Under the pieces are notes generated by a model. The model did not search any database, had not been told where the DNA came from, and saw only the letters and a list, made by a program, of their open reading frames with translations. From Amycolatopsis vancoresmycina (lineage in GTDB: Bacteria > Actinomycetota > Actinomycetes > Mycobacteriales > Pseudonocardiaceae): 64,000 nucleotides of DNA. The stretch is taken from positions 30,021 to 94,020 of the forward strand of contig NZ_JNYY01000024.1 of NCBI RefSeq assembly GCF_000716785.1. Reading direction: 5' to 3'. Positions 24,729-32,874 of the stretch are shown one piece after another. The position numbers and the translations under genes are program-made. Within the stretch, counting starts at the first letter, position 1. Each line of letters begins with the position of its first letter.

Positions 24729-26717
24729 ATGACGTCCGATGGCGGAGACCACGACCCGGCGGCGGACCGGCGGATCGGGCGGTGCGAGGACGTGCGGCGG
24801 GTGTTCGACGCCATGCCGGTGCTGGTACTGGGGATGGCGGGCCCGGAGCTCGAAGTCACCGCCACCACCGCCGCCTACCGCGTCCTCGCCGGCCGGTCGG
24901 AGATGATCGGCGTGCCGTTCCGCGAGGTGTTCCCGGAAACCATGGGGCAGCAGATCTTCGAGATGTTCGCCGGCGTCCACCGCACGGGGAACCCCGTCCA
25001 GGTCCGCGCGATGCGAGCCCAGTTCGAACAGCAGGGCCGGCGGATCGAGGTCTTCGTCGACGTCATCGCGGTGCCGCAACGCGGCGCCGACGGCGAGATC
25101 ACCGGCGTCATCGCCCAGGTCACCGACGTCACCGAGCAGGAGCGGGAGCGGCTCGCCACCCAGGAGCGCGCGAACGTCGCCGAAGCACGCTACGCGCAGG
25201 CCCGCGGCGTGATCGACACCCTGCAGCGCGAACTGCTGCCCGCGGGGGTGCCGGTCCTCCCGCGGGTGGAGCTCGCCGCCAGCTACCTGCTCGCCGACGC
25301 CGACACCGCCGCCGGCGGCGACTGGTACGACGCCATCGCGCTGCCCGGCGGCCACGTCGCCCTGGTCGTCGGCGACGTCGTCGGGCACGGGGTGGCGGCC
25401 TCGGCGACCATGGGCCGGCTGCGCATCGTCCTGGAAGAACACCTCGCCGGCACCGGCGACGTCCTCGCCGCCGTCCGTGCGGCCGACGCCGCGACCGACC
25501 GCATCCCGGGTGCGCGCGCAACGACGGTCTGCGTGGCCGTGCTCGACCCGGCCACCGGTTTGCTGACCTACACCACCGCCGGCCACCCGCCCCCGCTGAT
25601 CGTGCCCGCCGGCCTCGACGACGGCGGCCGCTACCTCGAAACCACCGCCGGCGGCCCCCTCGGCACCGGCGGCGAGCGCGTGGCCGCCACCGCCCGGCTC
25701 GCCACCGGGGACCTGGTGCTGCTCTACACCGACGGCATCCTCGAACGCCCCGGCCAGGACCTGGGCACCAGCACCGTCGACCTCGCCCGGGTCGCCGCCG
25801 ACGTCACCGCCGACCGGGCGCTGCCGGGCAGCCCCGGCCTGACCGTCGAGCGGGTCTGCGAGCAGACCATCGAGCTGATGATCCGCGCGACCGGCCACAC
25901 CGACGACATCACCCTGCTGGCGGCCCAGCTCACCCCGGCACCGGCCGCGTTCGCCCTGACGGTCCCGGCCGACACCGGCTTCCTGGCCACGATCCGCACC
26001 GAGCTGGACGACTGGCTCGACACCGCCCGGGTCGGCCGGGCCGACAGCACCGCGATCCGGCACGCCGTCGTCGAGCTGGCCACCAACGTCATGGACCACG
26101 CCTACCTCGACGCCCCGGACCTCTACCCGGTCACCGTCACCGCCGACCTCACCGACACCGGCCGCGTCGAACTGCGGGTCGCCGATCAGGGCCGCTGGCG
26201 CGAACCCCGCCCCTCCCCCGACCGCGGCCTCGGCCTGCACCTCACCTCCGACATCGTGGACGTCCTGCAGATCAGCCACGACGCGCGCGGCACCACGGCG
26301 TTCGCGCGCCACCGCCTCACCCGGCCCGCCCGGCTGCTCACCGCCGAGTCCTGGGGCCCCGCCTCGAGCGCGCGGCCCGCGCCCCAGGCCGACCCGCTGA
26401 TCATCCTGGACCAGCCGTCGGCGCCCCGGCCGCGGATCCGGGTCGACGGGCCGATCGACGGCGCCACCGCGGGCACCGTCGAACACGAGATCCTCGCCGC
26501 CGGCGCCACCGGCGCCCGCTCGCTCACCGTGGACCTCACCGGCGTCACCCACCTGGCCAGCGCCGGCGTCGCGGTGCTGCACAGGCTCGCCGCGCTCCAC
26601 CGCGGCAACGAGACCGAGCTCGTGCTGTTCGCCCCGGTCGGCTCCAACGCCGACATGATCACGACGCTGGTGGACCTGGCCCACCGCACGCTCGATCCGG
26701 ACGACGCCACCCGCTGA
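24729..26717 (+). CDS. PAS-SpoIIE phosphatase-HATPase-STAS multidomain regulator
   Basis: A 662-residue signalling protein of the general stress/anti-anti-sigma type. Domains are PAS (about 25-140), a PP2C/SpoIIE phosphatase (about 180-395, with metal-binding GGDWYDA, VVGDVVGHG and GHTDDITLL), an RsbW-like histidine kinase ATPase (about 405-540, VVELATNVMDHAY and DRGLGLHL), and a STAS domain (about 565-655, LTVDLTGVTHLASAGVAVLH). Phosphatase, kinase and substrate modules of a partner-switching pathway thus sit in one chain. The PAS domain suggests a small-molecule or redox input. No cognate sigma gene is adjacent. Confidence 0.93.
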   Translation: MTSDGGDHDPAADRRIGRCEDVRRVFDAMPVLVLGMAGPELEVTATTAAYRVLAGRSEMIGVPFREVFPETMGQQIFEMFAGVHRTGNPVQVRAMRAQFEQQGRRIEVFVDVIAVPQRGADGEITGVIAQVTDVTEQERERLATQERANVAEARYAQARGVIDTLQRELLPAGVPVLPRVELAASYLLADADTAAGGDWYDAIALPGGHVALVVGDVVGHGVAASATMGRLRIVLEEHLAGTGDVLAAVRAADAATDRIPGARATTVCVAVLDPATGLLTYTTAGHPPPLIVPAGLDDGGRYLETTAGGPLGTGGERVAATARLATGDLVLLYTDGILERPGQDLGTSTVDLARVAADVTADRALPGSPGLTVERVCEQTIELMIRATGHTDDITLLAAQLTPAPAAFALTVPADTGFLATIRTELDDWLDTARVGRADSTAIRHAVVELATNVMDHAYLDAPDLYPVTVTADLTDTGRVELRVADQGRWREPRPSPDRGLGLHLTSDIVDVLQISHDARGTTAFARHRLTRPARLLTAESWGPASSARPAPQADPLIILDQPSAPRPRIRVDGPIDGATAGTVEHEILAAGATGARSLTVDLTGVTHLASAGVAVLHRLAALHRGNETELVLFAPVGSNADMITTLVDLAHRTLDPDDATR

Positions 26718-26744
26718 ACCCGTGGCGGACCGGTCGTGGCCGGG

Positions 26745-29700
26745 TCAGCGGCCGTGGTGGGCGAAGGCGCCCCAGACGGGGATGCCGGTCGTGCCGGGCA
26801 GGGTCAGGTCGCCGATCATCGCCTCGGGCATGCCCTCCAGCCGGTCGCGAGCCGGGTCGAGCATCCACAGCTGGGCGGCCCGCAGGGCTTCGGCGGGCCG
26901 GAGCCCGTCGCGGACGAGGAAGTGGTGCACGGCGAACATCAGGATCGCGGTGCCGCGGTCGTCGGTGTTCCACCGGGAGCCGATCACGGTGACCGCGCCG
27001 GCGGCCAGGAAGGCGGTGGCGAGGGTCAGCGCCTCGTCGTGGTCGGCGGCGGTCAGATCGCTGCTGCACGAGGTCAGGACGACGGTCCCGCCCGGGGCGT
27101 CCGGCTCGCGGCGGACGGCGTGCCGGAGCACGGTTTCGATGGGCAGGTCCTCGGTCAGCCTCAGCCGGGACGCCTCGGCCGCCGCGCCGACTTCGGCGTG
27201 GCAGCACAGATGCAGCAGCGAAGCACCGGCTGTGCCCGCCCCGGGGACGTGGGCCAGGAACGCGGCCGGTGTCGCGGGCCGCGCTTCCGGCAGCGGCGGC
27301 CCGTCGTCGCCGGGCTCGAAGCCGCGCAGATCGCCCAGCAGCCGTGCACCCGGGTAGAAGACGTCGTGCAGCACCAGCGCCTCTTCCGCGGCGAACCCGA
27401 GGTTGCCCTGGGGATCGGTCACCAGCACCGGGTCGCGGTCGAGGGGCTGCGGGGACCGGCGCAGGCAGTCCAGGAACTGGCGGGCCGACGCCGCGGTGGA
27501 CAGGACCAGTTCGGTGCAGCCGAACCGGGACTCGCCGAGCCGCGCGGCCGGCCACGACACCACCCCCAGCCCGCCCAGCGGGACCAGCACGACCCGGCTC
27601 CCCCGGCCGACGACGTCCAACAGGGGCGCCAGCACCGTGGTGCCCGCCCAGTCGCACAACGCTTCCAACGCCGCTCGCCACGTGCCGGCGTCGTCCTGGG
27701 CGGCCGCGGCGAACGCCGCGAGCGGCCCGCCGGGTCGCACCACTAGGTTCGGCAGCTCGCAGGTGATCGGCCGGCCGTCGCGATCGACGCCGATCAGCCG
27801 TCCCGGCGACCGGTCGGCGCCCGGCACCACGTAGACCAGCGCGTCGATGCCGTGGCCGGCCAGCCCCTCGGCGACGTCGGCCGTCGACGGCGCGGCGAAC
27901 AGCCGGGTCCCGGCCGGGGTGCCGCGCAGCACCTCCAGCACGCGATGGCGGAGGTTGCCCGCCGTCACCGACTCGGGGCCGGCGACCGGCCGGTCCTCCC
28001 GCGTGTGGCCGGCCCACGCCTCGGCCAGGTCCGGGTGGCCGAGGTCGCGCAGCAGCTCCGGCACCTCCAGGGTCGACGTCGCCGCGTGCAGCGCCAGCCC
28101 GCGGCCGAGCTCGATCGCGCGCAGGGCCGCCTCGGCCTCGCCGTCGGCGAGGCACCACCCGGCCAGGGTGGCGGCGTCCGCGGCCGCGCCGCGCGCGGTG
28201 AGCACGGCGTGGCCGACGCCCGTCTGGAGCAGGACCAGACCCGCTTGTTCCTCGAGCGCCGCGAAGCCGTCCCGGCGCGCGAGTTCCCCCTGCCCGGCGG
28301 CCCAGCGGGCCCGGGCGAGGGTGCGGAGCACGTCGGGCCGCGTCACGCCGTCGGCCGTTTGCCAGGCCTGTTCGAGGTGCGTCACCGCGCGGCTCGCGGA
28401 ATCGGCCGGTCCGGCGCCCCGGTCGTGCGCCGTCAGGTACGCGAGGCCCAGCAGCGCCCGCGTTGTCGTCTGGTGGTACGGCAGCGTCACCCGGCTCGCC
28501 CGGGCTTCGAGCCGTTCGATCGCGGCGGCGATTTCTGCGGGCTCACCGTCGAGGGCGCCGGCGAGCGCCGTCGTCGTGTCGGCCATGACCCCGAGCATGT
28601 CGGCGGAGTGCCCCGGCACGGGGCCGCCGGTCAGCCGTTCGCGCAGGGCACCGACGGACTCGCGGAGGTTCCCTTCGCCGGACAGCGCCAGGCGCAGCCC
28701 GGCGAGCCCCGACAGGAGTTCCGCGCTCGGCCGCACCAGGTGCGCCGCGGGCAGCCGGGCCACCGCCTGGTCGAGCCGTCCGACCGCAACGGCGAGGCCG
28801 GCGTCGTCCCCGACGCGCAGCGCCCGGCTCACCTCGGTCGAGGCCGCCAGCGCGGCGATCACCGCCGAGCCTTCGGCCGAGCCGTCGGCGGTCGGCTCCG
28901 CGGCCTTGGCCAGCAGCGACGCGGCGGAGTCCGCGTCCTCGAGCAGGCCGAGGGCGAGGTGCCGGTCGGCCAGGACGCCCCCGACCAGGCCGACCGCGAC
29001 GGCGTGCAGTTCGTGGCCGGGCGGCAGCGTCCGGACGGCTTCCAGCAGGTCGGTGACCCCGGCCGTGGTCTGCCCGGCGTCGCCGTGGGCACCGCGCAGG
29101 ATCGCCAGCATGGACCGCAGCACGAGGTCCGCGCCCTGCCGGTCCGGCCCGGCTTCGCCCGTCCGGGCCAGCACCTGGTCGACGACGTCCTGCGCCTGCG
29201 CGATCCGGTCCGGGGTCGCCTCCGCGGCGGCGGACGCCAGCAAGGCACCGGCGAGCTGCCGCCGGATGCTGTCCGACAGCGGGTGCTCGTCGGGCAGGAA
29301 CGACGCCTGCTTCAGCAGTTCCGCCGCCTCCCGCAGGTCGGCCAGGCCGCCCGGCCCGGCCGCGCCGGCCAGGTGCGTCGCGAGGTCGGCTCGCAGCATC
29401 GGCGTGAGCATGTGGTCCTCCGGCAGCCCGGCCAGCAGCTCGCGCAGCCGGCGCGCCTGTTCGGCCGGCTCGGGGTCCGGCGCGATCACCGGCATCATCG
29501 TGCGGAGCAGCTCGATACCGGGGTTGGCGGTGGGCGGGGTACTGCCCAGCACCGCGTTGAGCTGCGCCACGGTCGCCTCGGACGGCGGCGCGCCGCCCGA
29601 CTCCATCAGGTCGGCCAGTGGCGCCATGAGGTCGAACAGCGCGCGGATCTCCGGCGGCAGGGAGTCCGTGCCGGTGACGGCCGAGAGCCGGTCCCGCAGC

Positions 29701-30077
29701 TCGGCGAACCCCGCCGACAGCCGGCCCGGGCCGGTCTGCCCCAGCCATTCCGAGGTGCGCAGGACGGCGGAGAGATCGGGGACGGGATGGCCGCGCAGGA
29801 CGGTCGCCGGCGTCTTGCCCACCATCGTCAGCGTCACCGCCAGCTGGGACATCCGGTCCCGTTGCCCGGCGGTGCTCGCGGGATCGGCCAGCACCAGATC
29901 GGCCAGCTCGGTGGCCAGGACCCGGTCGCCGTCCGCCCCGCCGTGCCGGACGTACCGGGCCGCCAGCGCCGCGGCCAGCTCGGCCCGGGCCGCGCGCTGC
30001 TCGTCGCCGCCGTCGGCGAGTTCGGCGAGCCGTCCGGACAGCTCGGCGATCCGGCGCTCGACTTCGTCCGCGGTCAT
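26745..30077 (-). CDS. CHAT-domain caspase-like protease with long helical-repeat N-terminus
   Basis: A 1110-residue protein. Residues about 1-750 are an Ala/Leu-rich helical array resembling TPR-type repeats. The C-terminal about 300 residues are a CHAT (caspase HetF associated with TPRs) protease. The His-Cys dyad is intact: His960 in LLHLCCHAEV and Cys1004 in VVLTSCSSD, with the trailing GAVTVIGSRWNTDD typical of the family. CHAT proteases are activated through partner binding and cleave specific effectors; several act in phage defence. ATG 30077 has GAGAGG 7 bases upstream. It is divergent, across 148 bp, from the cyclase-like gene, and close to TIR and CRP genes, which suggests a common signalling or immune function. 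Confidence 0.88.
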   Translation of the reverse strand: MTADEVERRIAELSGRLAELADGGDEQRAARAELAAALAARYVRHGGADGDRVLATELADLVLADPASTAGQRDRMSQLAVTLTMVGKTPATVLRGHPVPDLSAVLRTSEWLGQTGPGRLSAGFAELRDRLSAVTGTDSLPPEIRALFDLMAPLADLMESGGAPPSEATVAQLNAVLGSTPPTANPGIELLRTMMPVIAPDPEPAEQARRLRELLAGLPEDHMLTPMLRADLATHLAGAAGPGGLADLREAAELLKQASFLPDEHPLSDSIRRQLAGALLASAAAEATPDRIAQAQDVVDQVLARTGEAGPDRQGADLVLRSMLAILRGAHGDAGQTTAGVTDLLEAVRTLPPGHELHAVAVGLVGGVLADRHLALGLLEDADSAASLLAKAAEPTADGSAEGSAVIAALAASTEVSRALRVGDDAGLAVAVGRLDQAVARLPAAHLVRPSAELLSGLAGLRLALSGEGNLRESVGALRERLTGGPVPGHSADMLGVMADTTTALAGALDGEPAEIAAAIERLEARASRVTLPYHQTTTRALLGLAYLTAHDRGAGPADSASRAVTHLEQAWQTADGVTRPDVLRTLARARWAAGQGELARRDGFAALEEQAGLVLLQTGVGHAVLTARGAAADAATLAGWCLADGEAEAALRAIELGRGLALHAATSTLEVPELLRDLGHPDLAEAWAGHTREDRPVAGPESVTAGNLRHRVLEVLRGTPAGTRLFAAPSTADVAEGLAGHGIDALVYVVPGADRSPGRLIGVDRDGRPITCELPNLVVRPGGPLAAFAAAAQDDAGTWRAALEALCDWAGTTVLAPLLDVVGRGSRVVLVPLGGLGVVSWPAARLGESRFGCTELVLSTAASARQFLDCLRRSPQPLDRDPVLVTDPQGNLGFAAEEALVLHDVFYPGARLLGDLRGFEPGDDGPPLPEARPATPAAFLAHVPGAGTAGASLLHLCCHAEVGAAAEASRLRLTEDLPIETVLRHAVRREPDAPGGTVVLTSCSSDLTAADHDEALTLATAFLAAGAVTVIGSRWNTDDRGTAILMFAVHHFLVRDGLRPAEALRAAQLWMLDPARDRLEGMPEAMIGDLTLPGTTGIPVWGAFAHHGR

Positions 30078-30225
30078 GGTTGCCTCTCGTTTCTCGAGTG
30101 GACAGAGGGGACAAAAACGTGACAATAATCAGCCGGCCGCAATTTTGATCACGATAATGCGATCCCTGATCTGTCCTTCGTGAAAACCACCGTACACTGC
30201 GTGCCGACGGAAAGGCGGGCTCGTC
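30078..30225. promoter_or_regulatory. Divergent promoter region between CHAT and cyclase-like genes
   Basis: This gap is richer in A/T than its surroundings (for example 30110-30160). For the plus strand, TACACT (30193-30198) is a plausible -10 box 28 bases before the ATG; no good -35 box is seen. GTGAC followed by AATAATCA at 30118-30130 resembles only half of a CRP-type site. Transcription-start mapping would be needed to confirm either element. Confidence 0.35.
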
Positions 30226-31338
30226 ATGATTGCCGACGGGAAACCGGATGAATGGCCGCTCGGGCCCGCGGAACGGGTCGAGCTGGTTTCGGCGGATCCC
30301 GCGCTGCGCGGGCCCGGCGAAGACCGCGCCGTGCTGTCCGCGATCACCTTCTACGAGCCGCGCGCGCAGGCGGCCGGCGGACACGGCGCGACCGCCGCAC
30401 CGCCCGGGAAGAGGCTGATCGAACTGCACTACGGCGTCGGGCTCGACGTCCTGCCCGCCGGAACGGCTTACCGGTCGGCCGAAGTGTCCGTGAATTTCTC
30501 CGATGACTGCTGGGTCGTGGCGGCGCCCGATGTCCCCGAGGCGGAACACGACATCGGCGGCAGGCGGTTCCGCCACTTCCTCGGCGAGCCCGCCGGCGGG
30601 CGGACCGTCCGGACCCGGCTGATCGTCGAGATCCCCGCCGGCCGGACCGGCCTGACCGCGAGCATGACGTGCGCGGTGAACCTGAAGCGCAGTGTCGGAG
30701 CCCGGTGGCACCGGGTTCCGGCGGTGGCGGCGAAGGAGACGTCGTACACCATCGACGTTTCCGGGCACCACAACGGTTCCGCGGTCCGGTTGTTCCTGGC
30801 GGCCGATCTCGTCGGCTTCGGGCAGCGCGACCCCCAGGGCAGCGGCCGGGTGCAGCGCAGCCTGGCGGACGTGCTCGACCGCGCGACCAAGGCGACCGGG
30901 ATCGCCCCCGACGACCGGCAGGAGCAGGGCGACGGCCTGCAGCTCGCGTTCCCCCCGGCCATCGACGAGCGAGCCGTGCTGCGCGCGTTCCACCTCGAGC
31001 TGGTGGCGGCGCTGCGCGAGCACAACCGCGATCGGAAGCCGGGAGGGGCGCTGCGGCTGCGGGTCGGCATCGACCGCGGGCTGTCCGACCGCAACTCGAT
31101 GGGCTGGGACCGGGCGGCACCGACCGCCGCCGCCCGGCTCCGTGACTGCGCGCAGGCCCGCGCGGCGATCGCCACGACCGGCGCGCCCCTGGTGCTGGTC
31201 GTGTCCGACCCGCTGTACCGCGACATCTTCCGCGACCCGGACCACGAGCCGCCCGGGCACGCCTTCACCGGAATCGCGGTCGACGATCCCCGCACGGGAT
31301 TCTCCGCCAAGGCCTGGCTCCACGTCGACCGCGGGTGA
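30226..31338 (+). CDS. Protein with C-terminal class III nucleotide-cyclase-like domain
   Basis: A 370-residue protein. Residues about 30-185 form an unrecognised, apparently beta-rich domain. From about 188 the sequence follows the class III cyclase pattern: first metal Asp194 (LAADLVGFGQR, compare FxDIVGFT), second metal Asp236 (QGDGLQLAF), RVGIDRG at 289-295 (compare RIGIHTG), and Arg304 in PTAAARL (compare VNLAARL). The Asn of that last motif is replaced by Thr. Both metal ligands and the transition-state Arg remain, so activity is possible but not certain. It is divergent from the CHAT gene and ends 9 bp from the convergent TIR gene. It could synthesise a signal read by the CRP-family neighbour. 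Confidence 0.7.
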   Translation: MIADGKPDEWPLGPAERVELVSADPALRGPGEDRAVLSAITFYEPRAQAAGGHGATAAPPGKRLIELHYGVGLDVLPAGTAYRSAEVSVNFSDDCWVVAAPDVPEAEHDIGGRRFRHFLGEPAGGRTVRTRLIVEIPAGRTGLTASMTCAVNLKRSVGARWHRVPAVAAKETSYTIDVSGHHNGSAVRLFLAADLVGFGQRDPQGSGRVQRSLADVLDRATKATGIAPDDRQEQGDGLQLAFPPAIDERAVLRAFHLELVAALREHNRDRKPGGALRLRVGIDRGLSDRNSMGWDRAAPTAAARLRDCAQARAAIATTGAPLVLVVSDPLYRDIFRDPDHEPPGHAFTGIAVDDPRTGFSAKAWLHVDRG

Positions 31339-31347
31339 CGAGCCGGG

Positions 31348-31857
31348 TCATTCCCCCGCACCGGCCATCCGGGACATGTGCGCGGCGATCTCGTGCGGGG
31401 CGTGCTTGCCGGCGTCGAGGTAGACCGTGTACGGGTGCAGCACGTCGGCGGGCAGCTCGATGTCGCCGAACACCACCGGCAGGATGTAGGGCCCCGGCCG
31501 GTGCAGGGCGGTGCTCGTCGCGAACCAGAGTTCGTCCATCCCGAACCGCGACGCCAGGTAGTCCTCGGAGATGAACGGGACCACGAACCGGGTTCCGGTC
31601 CGGTAGACGCGCCGCATCTCGACGAGGATGTTGCGGCCCCACCAGTCCCCGTTGACGTCTTCGTCGTAGAACACGCGGAGGCCGAGCTGCCGCGCCGCGA
31701 GCACCGTCTCGTGCACATAGGACCGTTGCCGGCCCGAAAACGAGACGGCGATGTCGTACTCGTACCGCACGGCCGCGCCGGGCCGTTCGAACGGCAGCAC
31801 CTCGGCCAGCACCGGCTCCGCCGGGTTTTCTTCACGTATCGGTCGCATTGCCCACAC
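31348..31857 (-). CDS. TIR domain protein
   Basis: A small single-domain protein (169 residues from GTG 31857, or 166 from ATG 31848) of the TIR_2 type found in bacterial conflict systems. It has YDIAVSFSG at the first strand, LGLRVFYDEDVNGDWWGRN, and FISEDYLASRFGMDELWFA. The Glu of MDELW (residue 106 counted from ATG) falls where TIR NADases carry the catalytic glutamate. YILPVVFGD follows. There is no fused sensor domain, so it needs a partner. The GTG start is favoured by GGAGG 7 bases upstream. It lies 74 bp downstream of the CRP-family gene on the same strand. Confidence 0.88.
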   Translation of the reverse strand: MWAMRPIREENPAEPVLAEVLPFERPGAAVRYEYDIAVSFSGRQRSYVHETVLAARQLGLRVFYDEDVNGDWWGRNILVEMRRVYRTGTRFVVPFISEDYLASRFGMDELWFATSTALHRPGPYILPVVFGDIELPADVLHPYTVYLDAGKHAPHEIAAHMSRMAGAGE

Positions 31858-31931
31858 CTGCCGTCCTCCACAGCAAGAACCCCGTCGGACGCCAGTGTGC
31901 CGCCACCACCGGAGGGCGACCGCCCTTTCCC

Positions 31932-32651
31932 TCATCCGAGGGACCGGAGCCCGGCCGCCACTTCGTCCAGCCCCGCCTGGTCGCGCACCACCAGGCGGCG
32001 GCCGCCGGTCTCGAGCAGGCCGGCCTCCCGCAGCTGCCGCAGCGCCCGCTCCGCGGTCGCCCGGGTCACCCCCACGAACGACCCCAGCTCCAGCTGGGTC
32101 AGGTCGAGCCCGATGACCATGCTCCCGGCGACCTCGGTGCCGTACAGTTCGGCCAGTTCCCGGACCAGCCGGGCCACGCGGACGGGCGGACCCACGCCGG
32201 TGTAGTCGACCCGCCGCCGGTTCGACGCCCGCGCCTTGCCGGCGACGATCGAGGCGACCAGCTTCGCCGCGGCCCGGTCCCGGCCGACGACGGCCCAGAA
32301 GGACTCGGCGGACAGCCGGACGGCGACCACCGGACGGCGACCGCACGCCCGCACGGTGGCGGACCGGGGATTCCCGTCGATGGCGGCGAACTCGCCGACC
32401 AGGTCTCCCGCACCGCGCACCGCGAGCAGGGCGTCGTGCCTGCCCAGCCGGCCCGTCACCTTCACGTACGAACTCACCAGCAGGAAAACGTCGTCGTCGA
32501 CGGCGTCCTCGTCGACGAGGACCTCGTCCGCCGCGAAACTCACCCATTGTCCGGCGGCCAAAAGCGCGGCCAGGCATTCGCCGGGCAGCTGGGCGAGGAA
32601 ACTGGACGGCGGCCACCCGGGTCGATATTCGGCAACCACCGGATCGGTCAT
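31932..32651 (-). CDS. CRP/FNR family transcriptional regulator with cyclic-nucleotide-binding domain
   Basis: A 239-residue regulator with an N-terminal cNMP-binding beta-barrel (about 20-125) and a C-terminal winged helix (about 165-230). The phosphate-binding cassette is well kept: Gly86-Glu87 and Arg96-Ser97-Ala98 in GEFAAIDGNPRSATV. It should therefore bind a real cyclic nucleotide, unlike degenerate FNR types. The helix-turn-helix reads LGSFVGVTRATAERALRQL. It is upstream of and probably co-transcribed with the TIR gene, and next to a cyclase-like gene. Confidence 0.9.
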   Translation of the reverse strand: MTDPVVAEYRPGWPPSSFLAQLPGECLAALLAAGQWVSFAADEVLVDEDAVDDDVFLLVSSYVKVTGRLGRHDALLAVRGAGDLVGEFAAIDGNPRSATVRACGRRPVVAVRLSAESFWAVVGRDRAAAKLVASIVAGKARASNRRRVDYTGVGPPVRVARLVRELAELYGTEVAGSMVIGLDLTQLELGSFVGVTRATAERALRQLREAGLLETGGRRLVVRDQAGLDEVAAGLRSLG

Positions 32652-32874
32652 TGTTCCAAGATAACCCCGGGCGGCGGGGTCGATACCGTCGCAGAACCCG
32701 ACAGAAACGAGCCATCCGGGAAATGCTTACCCGGATACCGGCGAAGCCGGGAAAACCGGCCGGATGCCGTCCGGCACGGCGCCGGCGGCGGTGATCCTGC
32801 GTTCCGGCCGTTTGCCGGCGGGCACATCGGGCACCCGGTGATCTCGTCCCCCGAGATCGAGGAAGGCGCGGAGC

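Noticed and set aside
27847..30183. Plus-strand frames across the CHAT gene
   Set aside because: Ser/Arg/Ala-rich shadows. The minus strand ends in an intact CHAT protease domain.
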